A stretch of DNA of 5,171 nt from Kiritimatiellia bacterium. Lineage in GTDB: Bacteria > Verrucomicrobiota > Kiritimatiellia > RFP12 > UBA1067. Of this stretch, positions 1-4,750 are shown piece after piece. The first letter of the stretch is position 1. Each line of letters begins with the position of its first letter. The stretch lies in NCBI GenBank assembly GCA_028707675.1, contig JAQWAM010000149.1:1-5171 (forward strand), written 5' to 3'. Both the position numbers and the translations under genes were made by a program. The notes under the pieces were generated by a model that saw only the letters and a list, made by a program, of their open reading frames with translations, had not been told where the DNA came from and did not search any database.

Positions 1-5
1 CATTG

Positions 6-33
6 TAACTCCTAACTCCTAATTCCTAACTCG
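6..33. repeat. Four tandem copies of a 7-bp unit (TAACTCC)
   Basis: The units are TAACTCC (6-12), TAACTCC (13-19), TAATTCC (20-26) and TAACTCG (27-33), so the last two each differ from the first by one base. The array touches the left arm of the first stem-loop and may continue beyond the left edge. I see no open frame using it. Short TAACTCC/TAATTCC strings occur as spacer repeats in some bacterial genomes (recollection, not tested here). Function is unknown. Confidence 0.7.
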
Positions 34-64
34 GGTGTCGATTCAACATTATTGAATCGCACCC
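33..64. repeat. Stem-loop A, 13 bp with one bulged T
   Basis: The inner stem pairs CGATTCAA (39-46) with TTGAATCG (52-59) around a 5-nt loop (CATTA). It is continued by GGGTG (33-37) pairing with CACCC (60-64), leaving T38 bulged. All pairs are Watson-Crick. It lies upstream of the predicted nrfH promoter, so it is probably not part of the nrf leader. It could be the end of a transcript coming from the left, or a DNA element. No T-tract follows on either strand, so a standard intrinsic terminator is not supported. Confidence 0.65.
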
Positions 65-65
65 C

Positions 66-121
66 GGGACGCTCGCCCCCCGGGGCCTGCGGTAATACAC
101 ATGGCGGGGGGCGAGTGTCCT
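66..121. repeat. Stem-loop B, very GC-rich 16-bp stem
   Basis: Bases 66-81 pair with 106-121, including six consecutive C-G pairs (76-81 with 106-111) and two G-T(U) wobbles (66/121 and 71/116). G82 and C105 can add a seventeenth pair. The loop is about 22-24 nt. It starts two bases after stem-loop A ends. The G-U tolerance hints at an RNA structure, but no T-run follows, so it is not a textbook terminator. Role unknown. Confidence 0.65.
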
Positions 122-171
122 CACGAACCGCAGATAAGTCTGTTGGATGTTCCGATGCCACACGCGCGGTC

Positions 172-200
172 TGTACAGCGGGGGTTAGAACGTATATACT
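172..200 (+). promoter_or_regulatory. Predicted sigma70-like promoter for nrfHA
   Basis: TGTACA (172-177) matches 4 of 6 positions of the -35 consensus. TATACT (195-200) matches 5 of 6 positions of the -10 consensus. The spacing between them is 17 bp. Transcription would start near 207, giving a leader of about 25 nt before the nrfH ATG at 233. The -35 hexamer sits inside the 8-bp palindrome CTGTACAG (171-178), which could be an operator half or coincidence. I found no convincing FNR-type TTGAT-N4-ATCAA site. Promoter consensus in the host lineage is unknown. Confidence 0.5.
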
Positions 201-232
201 TGCAGATGTAAAAGAATTCGAATGGCGGGCTT

Positions 233-715
233 ATGCGTCGGACAGCTTGGGTAAAACAAATTCTGTCGCCACCGGGAGCGCTGTTGTGCGGCCTGACGGG
301 CGTGCTGTTGGGGGCGGGCGGCTTCACCTTCTGGGAGGCCGAGGGCTTGTCGTATCTCGGCGACGAGTCTGCCACCTGCGCCAACTGCCACATCATGCGC
401 GAGCACTATGACGGTTGGCAAAAGGCCAGCCACCACGCCTGGGCTGCCTGTAACGACTGCCATGTGCCGCAGTCGTTTATACCGAAGTATTACGTTAAAG
501 CCGAAAACGGGTATCACCACTCCAAAGCCTTCACGTTGCAAAATTTTGCCGAACCGATCCGCATCAGATCCAAAAACGCGGCGATCGTGCAGCGCAACTG
601 TCTGCGTTGCCACGCCGGGCTAGTGGAGGTGATGCTGGAACGGGCCGGCGATACGGGCGAGCCGTTCATCTGTTTCAGGTGTCATGACAACGTCGGGCAT
701 GGCGCAAGACGTTAG
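233..715 (+). CDS. nrfH: NrfH, membrane-anchored tetraheme cytochrome c quinol dehydrogenase
   Basis: NrfH oxidises menaquinol at the outer face of the cytoplasmic membrane and feeds electrons to the nitrite reductase NrfA (family knowledge, NapC/NirT/NrfH group). The 160-residue protein has an N-terminal hydrophobic segment at about 13-34, which serves as an uncleaved anchor. Four CxxCH heme motifs follow at C49, C73, C123 and C147. The first is CANCHIM, with Met55 two residues after the heme histidine; this matches the methionine ligand of heme 1 in structurally known NrfH. A Trp62 and His67-His68 stretch follows, typical of the family. Length fits NrfH (about 150-180 aa). The start is constrained: an in-frame ATG at 206 is followed directly by TAA, so 233 is the first usable ATG. 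The Shine-Dalgarno is weak (GGCGGG). The stop is 14 nt before the nrfA ATG, which indicates one transcript. Confidence 0.95.
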   Translation: MRRTAWVKQILSPPGALLCGLTGVLLGAGGFTFWEAEGLSYLGDESATCANCHIMREHYDGWQKASHHAWAACNDCHVPQSFIPKYYVKAENGYHHSKAFTLQNFAEPIRIRSKNAAIVQRNCLRCHAGLVEVMLERAGDTGEPFICFRCHDNVGHGARR

Positions 716-729
716 AAAAGGGGTTTATA

Positions 730-2208
730 ATGTCAGACAAAAAAACTGTTTCAAAACCGGCCAGCTTTTCCGTGGCTTATTTCTGCGCGGTTGTTTCCGT
801 GGCACTGGTGACCGTGGGTGTGCTTGCGCTCTGGCGCAACATCATGGAGCGCAAGGCCGAGGCCACGCGCCATGTGTTCACGATTGTGGATCTGGATGAA
901 AGCGTGGATGATCCGGCCGAGTGGGGCAAAAACTATCCGCGCCAATATGACAGCTACCGCCGCACGGTGGACACGGAGCGCACGCGCCACGGCGGCAGCG
1001 AGGCGTTCCAGAAACTCGACGCCGACCCGCGCTGGCGCGTCTTGTTCAACGGTTACGCCTTCGGGGTTGATTACCGCGAGGAGCGCGGTCACGCCTACAT
1101 GCTGTCGGACCAGGAGGAGACGGTCCGCGTGACGAGATTCAAGCAGCCCGGGGCCTGTCTGCACTGTCATTGCTCTGTGCTGCCCGTTTACCGCGCGGCG
1201 GGGCGGCGGGCCGGTGTCGCGGACGACCGGCCGGAGGCGCAGGTCATGCGCGGCTTCGAGCTGGTTTGCGCCATGCCGTATCATGAGGCCCGCAACCTCA
1301 AGGATGACGACGGACAATTGCTGATCAACCATCCTGTGAGCTGTCTCGACTGCCATGAGCCTGAATCCATGCGTTTGCGCGTGACGCGGCCGGGGCTGCT
1401 GGACGGGATCAAGATTCTGGCGGCTACAGGGGCGCCGGTGCCGAACCTGCCCAGCGTGACGCGTTGGCGCGAAAGCGCGCGGGCGCGGGAGTACGACGTC
1501 AACGCCGAAGCGTCACGGCAGGAGATGCGCGCTCTGGTTTGCGCGCAGTGCCATGTGGAGTATTACTTCAAGGGCGAGAGCCAGCGGCTGACCTACCCGT
1601 GGCACAAGGGCATCAAGGCCGAGCAGATCGAGGCGTACTATGATGAGGCGGGGCATGTCGACTGGAAGCACGCCGACAGCGGCGCGCCGGTTCTAAAAGC
1701 GCAGCATCCTGAGTTCGAGCTTTGGAGTCAAGGTGTGCACGCGCGGAGCGGTGTGGCCTGCGCCGATTGTCACATGCCGTACATCCGCGAGGGCGCCGTA
1801 AAGGTCAGCAGCCATCATGTGCGCAGTCCGGCGCTGCATGCCGGGCAGGCATGCCAGACCTGCCACAAGCAGGACGCGTCCGAGCTGGTCAAAAGGGTCG
1901 ACGACATCCAGGATAGCACGGAGTCGGTCATGAACCGGGCCAAGGACGCGACTGTGGCCCTGATCGCAGAGCTGGCGCTGGCCGTCAAGCGCGGCGTGCC
2001 TGATGCGGATCTGGCCGAGCCGCGCGCGCTGCAGCGCCGGGCCCAATGGCGGGTTGATTTTATCGGGGCGGAAAACTCGATGGGGTTCCATGCGCCGCAA
2101 GAGTCGGCGCGGATTCTGGCGGAGGCGATCGACATGGCGCACCGGGGACGTCTCAAGCTGGCCGGCAGGTTTGGGGCGGTTGACATTCCGACTCGGGCGC
2201 GATATTGA
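730..2208 (+). CDS. nrfA: NrfA, pentaheme nitrite reductase (cytochrome c552), CxxCH-type heme 1
   Basis: NrfA reduces nitrite to ammonium with six electrons, as a complex with NrfH on the outer side of the membrane. The 492-residue protein has an N-terminal hydrophobic segment at about 14-35 (signal peptide or retained anchor). Heme motifs begin at C143, C205, C271, C344 and C375. By alignment from memory with E. coli NrfA, Arg133 in RGH-x11-R, Tyr278 in CAQCHVEYYF and His326 in LKAQHPE match the catalytic Arg, Tyr and His. Glu277, Lys323 and Gln325 match the calcium-site residues. The C-terminal helical part carries SMGFHAP (450-456), supplying a distal heme histidine. Heme 1 is CLHCH, not the lysine-ligated CWxCK, and the heme 1 to heme 2 spacing is 62 residues, roughly 24 more than in E. 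coli. This places it in the CxxCH branch of NrfA. AAAGGGG (717-723) is a good ribosome site 6 nt before the ATG. No nrfBCD or heme lyase genes are visible nearby. Confidence 0.96.
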   Translation: MSDKKTVSKPASFSVAYFCAVVSVALVTVGVLALWRNIMERKAEATRHVFTIVDLDESVDDPAEWGKNYPRQYDSYRRTVDTERTRHGGSEAFQKLDADPRWRVLFNGYAFGVDYREERGHAYMLSDQEETVRVTRFKQPGACLHCHCSVLPVYRAAGRRAGVADDRPEAQVMRGFELVCAMPYHEARNLKDDDGQLLINHPVSCLDCHEPESMRLRVTRPGLLDGIKILAATGAPVPNLPSVTRWRESARAREYDVNAEASRQEMRALVCAQCHVEYYFKGESQRLTYPWHKGIKAEQIEAYYDEAGHVDWKHADSGAPVLKAQHPEFELWSQGVHARSGVACADCHMPYIREGAVKVSSHHVRSPALHAGQACQTCHKQDASELVKRVDDIQDSTESVMNRAKDATVALIAELALAVKRGVPDADLAEPRALQRRAQWRVDFIGAENSMGFHAPQESARILAEAIDMAHRGRLKLAGRFGAVDIPTRARY

Positions 2209-2261
2209 CATAGTTTCTGCCATATGGTAAAAACAATGTCATGAAAGACACGTTGACGATT

Positions 2262-2279
2262 GCGTCTGAGTTCAGACGC
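2262..2279. repeat. Perfect inverted repeat downstream of nrfA
   Basis: GCGTCTGA and TCAGACGC form an 8-bp perfect inverted repeat around a 2-nt centre; as RNA this folds as a 7-bp stem with the 4-nt loop AGTT. It lies 54 nt after the nrfA stop and just before a small ORF at 2281. No T-tract follows on the + strand, so it may be a weak or factor-assisted transcript end for nrfHA, or an operator. The symmetry is visible; the role is inferred. Confidence 0.45.
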
Positions 2280-2280
2280 C

Positions 2281-2430
2281 ATGATATTGGCGCCTTATGA
2301 AAGGCCGCCGTCTCTGACCAAGGAAGGTTGCCTTTACGTGCATGAGGGGGAGCCGGAGGGAGTGTTTTCAGAAATGACGGACAGCGCCCGCCGTGAACGT
2401 GACCGGCAGGTCTGGGGCGGTCCGCTATGA
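2281..2430 (+). CDS. Small unassigned ORF, 49 codons
   Basis: I do not recognise this product. The reading frame runs from ATG 2281 to TGA 2428-2430. The protein has a proline-rich start (ERPPSL at 7-12), an acidic middle (HEGEPEG at 21-27) and a charged, arginine-rich end (ARRERDRQVWGGPL at 36-49). The base composition and spread of residues look more protein-like than random. However, there is no clear Shine-Dalgarno, and the inverted repeat at 2262-2279 ends one base before the ATG. The frame opens only at 2257, so it could also be the remnant of a longer gene. It ends 28 nt before the next small gene and could be co-transcribed with it. Existence as a real gene is uncertain. Confidence 0.3.
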   Translation: MILAPYERPPSLTKEGCLYVHEGEPEGVFSEMTDSARRERDRQVWGGPL

Positions 2431-2458
2431 TAAAAGCATGAGACGAGTGGAATCTAGC

Positions 2459-2674
2459 ATGGCGGCAAAAAGAATCCGGTGGACGCTAAACCGCTCGGTT
2501 CTGTCTATTGTTTATGAGGGCTCCTCCGATGAAGATGCCGTTTGGTGGTATAAGCGCACACCAAACGAGCGTTTCCAACACATGGAATATTTGAGGCAGA
2601 TCAACTATGGTTATGATCCGGTTACATCCCGACTTCAGAGAGTTCTTGAAATTGTTGAACGCCGTCCGCGTTGA
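2459..2674 (+). CDS. Small hypothetical protein, partner of a nucleotidyltransferase
   Basis: Encodes 71 residues from ATG 2459. The C-terminal half contains TPNERFQHMEYLRQINYGYDP (34-54, written here as one motif region) followed by SRLQRVLEI (57-65). I recall this pattern, with ER..ME.LRQINYGYD and RLQRVLE, from small proteins encoded directly before DUF6036/AbiEii-like nucleotidyltransferase genes; a database search would be needed to confirm. That is also the context here, as the next reading frame begins inside this gene at 2613. The start was chosen because GAGTGGA (2445-2451) precedes it at a suitable distance. In-frame alternatives are ATG 2438 and GTG 2393, which lack a better site. 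The gene itself looks intact, while its partner is broken. A role as antitoxin or regulator is only inferred from the pairing. Confidence 0.6.
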   Translation: MAAKRIRWTLNRSVLSIVYEGSSDEDAVWWYKRTPNERFQHMEYLRQINYGYDPVTSRLQRVLEIVERRPR

Positions 2675-2762
2675 ATATTTGTTTATCGGCGGCTACGCCG
2701 TGGGATACTACGGCTATGCGCGGACAACCTTGGACATGGATATCTGGATTGTTTCTCAATAA
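2613..2762 (+). pseudogene. Truncated nucleotidyltransferase (DUF6036/AbiEii-like), N-terminal fragment
   Basis: From ATG 2613 the frame reads MIRLHPDFREFLKLLN, then EYLFIGGYAVGYYGYARTT, then LDMDIW, and stops at TAA 2760-2762 after 49 residues. GG at 26-27 and the DxD pair Asp41/Asp43 are the hallmark of the nucleotidyltransferase fold: glycine turn followed by metal-binding carboxylates. Members of this family, known as the toxin-like half of MNT/AbiEii-type pairs, normally continue for another 100 or more residues. Here homology seems to end at about 2750, and the following bases give no continuation that I can recognise in any frame. The start overlaps the preceding small gene by 62 nt, with GAGG at 2593-2596 rather far upstream. 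A remnant left by deletion or insertion is most likely. A functional minimal protein is unlikely because the rest of the fold is missing. Confidence 0.65.
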
Positions 2763-2925
2763 CGATTGGGCTTTCGTCTACAGAGCTGTCGGCGCTCCTC
2801 GTCGCGGCGAAAGAGAGGCCGAGGTTGCGTTCGAATAAAGCGTATACGCCTCGACGCTTGGAGGCGTCGTAGTCATGGCCTTCATCGGGCGAAAACAGGA
2901 TGGTTTTTGGTGAAGTTATAGGTAT
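2763..2925. other. Gap without a recognisable gene, possibly decayed coding sequence
   Basis: Between the truncated nucleotidyltransferase and the 3' end of the radical SAM gene no gene with a start, ribosome site and known motif is visible. On the + strand, frame 2768-2869 gives 34 codons rich in G/C third positions (contains TELSALLVAAKERPRLRSN) before TAG. On the - strand, the frame from 2931 down to 2686 is open for 82 codons but has no ATG, GTG or TTG start that I found. Either may be a gene remnant. I cannot assign a family. Confidence 0.4.
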
Positions 2926-2949
2926 CGAAAATCAAAAAGCGACTATCGC
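2925..2949 (-). terminator. Possible compact intrinsic terminator of the radical SAM gene
   Basis: Read on the - strand, GCGA and TCGC pair around the stop codon TAG (2945-2943) and are followed directly by TTTTTGATTTTC. The T-rich tail is convincing, but the stem has only four base pairs with a 3-nt loop. The terminator would overlap the last codon of the gene. Low confidence. Confidence 0.3.
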
Positions 2950-3854
2950 GGGAACACCCACAACTCGCCTTGATGTTCGGCAATACGCAATTTGCGGGAA
3001 CTGGACAGCGATTCGATCAGCGCGCGGATCTCGCGCTCGGGTTTTTTGAAGCCGGCGGCCAGAAATTTAAGCGAGGCGGGGTGGCGGCTCACCAGTTCCA
3101 ACAGCGCCTCGGGTGTCAGAACGGGAAAAGACGCCGCTGGTTCCTCGCCGACGATTTGCGCGGCTGGCTGGAAGAGTTGCGCCAGCAGCCGCAGGCGCTC
3201 TTGCGGGCAGCGGGCGACGGAACTTTCGGCGGGCGGGCGCACGGCGGTGTTGAGCATGACGGTGTCGGGATTGAAAGAAGCGGCGACTGCGGCGATGCGC
3301 CGGACCTGCTCCGGGGTGTCGTTGAGGCCCGGCACGATAAAGACCTCGAGGTCGATGCGCCCCTTGAACGCTTGGCGGAAGTTGCGGTAACCGTCAATGA
3401 TCGAGTCGAAACGCAGCGCGGCGTGGGGGCGCGTGATGCGCTCGAAGGAAGCTTGGTCCCAGGAGTGCAGCGAAAGCTTCACGACATCGGCGAGGGCGGC
3501 GTCGCGGCGAACCTCAGGCAGCGTGAACAGGGCGCCGTTGGAGAGCAGCAAAGAGCGGCAACGGGCTTCATCGCGGGCAAAGCGCAGGATTTCACAGAAA
3601 TGCAGGTGCAGCGTGGGTTCGCCGGAACCCGCCGCCGTGATGAAATCCGCCGGGGCTTCCGATGCGAGCCACTGGCGCAACTCGTCCAAGATATCCTTAA
3701 TCGGCGGTTGGTCGGTGCGGGTGACGGTGGTGTGGGGCGTGGGGCCGATCTGGCAGAAAAGGCAGTTGAAGGCGCAGGTCTTGGGGACGGCCAGATCGAC
3801 GCCCAGCGAAAGACCGTAGCGTCGTGATGTTACAGGCCCGAAAATGTGTTTCAT
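2943..3854 (-). CDS. Radical SAM protein of the COG0731 type
   Basis: Encodes 303 residues from ATG 3854. The radical SAM cluster motif CAFNCLFC gives Cys27, Cys31 and Cys34 (CX3CX2C), which would bind a 4Fe-4S cluster that cleaves S-adenosylmethionine. GSGEPTL (76-82) is the SAM-contacting glycine motif, and SNG (105-107) and FIVPGLND (172-179) match later strands of the barrel. The opening IFGPVTSRRYGLSLGVD is typical of the COG0731 group, which includes archaeal wyosine synthases. The bacterial members lack a known substrate, so no reaction is assigned. The last 60 residues look like a small helical or winged-helix domain. An in-frame TTG at 3917 would add 21 residues, but these come from an intergenic repeat (PLCPLCLCV), so ATG 3854 is preferred. 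The ribosome site is weak. There is a 158-nt spacer to ktrA upstream. Confidence 0.85.
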   Translation of the reverse strand: MKHIFGPVTSRRYGLSLGVDLAVPKTCAFNCLFCQIGPTPHTTVTRTDQPPIKDILDELRQWLASEAPADFITAAGSGEPTLHLHFCEILRFARDEARCRSLLLSNGALFTLPEVRRDAALADVVKLSLHSWDQASFERITRPHAALRFDSIIDGYRNFRQAFKGRIDLEVFIVPGLNDTPEQVRRIAAVAASFNPDTVMLNTAVRPPAESSVARCPQERLRLLAQLFQPAAQIVGEEPAASFPVLTPEALLELVSRHPASLKFLAAGFKKPEREIRALIESLSSSRKLRIAEHQGELWVFPR

Positions 3855-3872
3855 GGCAAACAACCAATTAAA

Positions 3873-3902
3873 CCTCACACAAAGACACAATGGACACAGA
3901 GG
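3873..3902 (-). repeat. CTTTGTGTC-type spacer repeat
   Basis: On the - strand the 30 bp begin CCTCTGTGTCC, continue ATTGTGTCTTTGTGTG and end in AGG. The unit is a degenerate TTTGTGTC/CTGTGTCC string bounded by CCTC and GAGG. Such strings are, from recollection, widespread intergenic repeats in several bacterial phyla. Translated in the radical SAM frame they give cysteine-leucine-proline runs that resemble a metal motif but are not conserved protein. It lies just before the radical SAM start, in its probable leader. Confidence 0.6.
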
Positions 3903-3920
3903 ATTCTGTAAAAACAAATA

Positions 3921-3953
3921 GCCTCCGCCTTCGTGCCTTTAGTGGCTTTGCGC
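3921..3953 (-). repeat. CGCAAAG/GGCACGAAGG-type spacer repeat
   Basis: On the - strand this reads CGCAAAGCCACTAAAGGC followed by ACGAAGGCGGAGGC. The purine-rich, roughly 8-9-bp periodic pattern (GCAAAG, CTAAAG, GCACGAAG) resembles the complement-type companion of the repeat at 3873-3902. Together the two modules fill most of the ktrA to radical SAM spacer. Assignment to a repeat family is from recollection and needs a genome-wide search. Confidence 0.45.
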
Positions 3954-3972
3954 GATAAACAACTATTATCGC
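3952..3972 (-). terminator. Stem-loop after ktrA, possible transcript end
   Basis: GCGATAA (3952-3958) and TTATCGC (3966-3972) form a 7-bp perfect stem with a 7-nt loop, 40 nt beyond the ktrA stop on the - strand. There is no T-tract after it in that direction, so termination is only a possibility. It overlaps the edge of the purine-rich repeat. Confidence 0.3.
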
Positions 3973-4012
3973 TGTTGATGATCTGTAAGGCAGTAAAGCG
4001 GAAAGTTTGGCA

Positions 4013-4681
4013 TCAGGTGTCTTTCGCGATGTTGTCGATCTGCTTGTCGTCGCCGAAAACCAGCAGTTTGTCGTCTGGCTGTATTATCTCGTCCGGCGCG
4101 GGTATGATCAGCACGCGCGGCTGCGCCGGGTCTTCGGCCAAGCGGCGCACACAGAGCACCGTGACGCCGTAGTTCTTGCGCACCTCCGCCTCGGCCAGCG
4201 ACTTGTCGCGCAGCGTTTCCGGCACGTCGATCTCGGCGATGCTGAAGCCGTCCGAGATTTCCAAAAGGTCGATGGTGCCTTTGGAGAGCAGGGTTTTGGC
4301 CAGGCGTTGGGCCCGGTCGCGGTTGGGGTATACCACCACGTCGGCGCCGACGCGCTTGAGGATTTTGCCGTGCAGGTCGGAGTTGGCTTTGGACACGACG
4401 GTGGGCACACCGAGTTCCTTGCAGTTGACGGTGGCCATGATGCTGCCTTCGAGGTTGGTGCCGATGGCGACCACGACGACGTCGCAGTCTTTGAAGCCCG
4501 CGTCTTCCAGAGTGCGGATGTTGGTGACATCGCCTTCAACGGCTTTTGAGACATACTCGGAGAATTCTTGGATAATTTCGCGGTCGGAGTCGATGAGCAG
4601 CACTTCAGCGCCGTGTTCGGCCAGACTTTCCGCCAGATTAGAGCCGAAGCGTCCGGCTCCGATGATACCGATGCGTTTCAT
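4013..4681 (-). CDS. ktrA: KtrA/TrkA-family potassium uptake regulatory subunit (RCK protein)
   Basis: This cytoplasmic protein forms a ring under the KtrB membrane subunit and gates K+ uptake in response to bound nucleotide. The 222 residues match the usual length of KtrA. The RCK_N Rossmann domain (about 1-125) opens with IGIIGAGRFG, giving the glycines at 8, 10 and 13. It has an acidic residue, Asp31, at the end of the second strand, which normally contacts the nucleotide ribose. VVVAIGTN (69-76) and KELGVPTVVSKA (88-99) are characteristic of the family. The RCK_C (TrkA-C) domain covers about 136-220 and includes YGVTVLCVRR and the closing LLVFGDD. The single-RCK architecture separates it from the two-RCK TrkA of enterobacteria. 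The gene follows ktrB in the same direction after a 69-nt spacer. A GGA lies 11-13 nt before the ATG, so translation initiation may be modest. In Firmicutes the RCK_C domain binds cyclic di-AMP; whether this one does is unknown. Confidence 0.92.
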   Translation of the reverse strand: MKRIGIIGAGRFGSNLAESLAEHGAEVLLIDSDREIIQEFSEYVSKAVEGDVTNIRTLEDAGFKDCDVVVVAIGTNLEGSIMATVNCKELGVPTVVSKANSDLHGKILKRVGADVVVYPNRDRAQRLAKTLLSKGTIDLLEISDGFSIAEIDVPETLRDKSLAEAEVRKNYGVTVLCVRRLAEDPAQPRVLIIPAPDEIIQPDDKLLVFGDDKQIDNIAKDT

Positions 4682-4750
4682 AGAGAAGGTCCGTTGGTTA
4701 TTGGGTTGAGATAATTTCAGTGTCTTGGCGGGAGCGGGCTGGTGCGCGCT

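Noticed and set aside
86..98. Similarity of CCTGCGGTAATAC to the 530-loop of 16S rRNA
   Set aside because: Only about ten bases agree (GCGGTAATAC), the flanking bases do not fit 16S, and the stretch lies in the loop of stem-loop B. No rRNA gene is present.
1..121. CRISPR array or insertion-sequence end
   Set aside because: The heptamers have no spacers between them, and the stem-loops are different from each other. No transposase or target-site duplication is visible.
52..411. Open frame of 119 codons covering the upstream region and the start of nrfH
   Set aside because: It runs through both stem-loops and the promoter, then overlaps nrfH in another frame. Its product is low-complexity Gly/Arg-rich with no motif.
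2970..3827. Long open frame (285 codons) on the + strand opposite the radical SAM gene
   Set aside because: It is the antisense shadow of a gene with clear motifs. Its translation is rich in Gly, Arg, Glu and Gln with no recognisable domain and no ribosome site.
3873..3902. Cysteine pattern CPLCLC as a metal-binding motif
   Set aside because: The cysteines are coded by TGT in a GTGTC-type intergenic repeat upstream of the likely start codon, so they are probably not translated.
4007..4549. Open frame of 180 codons on the + strand opposite ktrA
   Set aside because: It is antisense to a well-supported RCK protein, and its composition (Asp, Gly, His, Val rich) reflects the complement of the ktrA codons.
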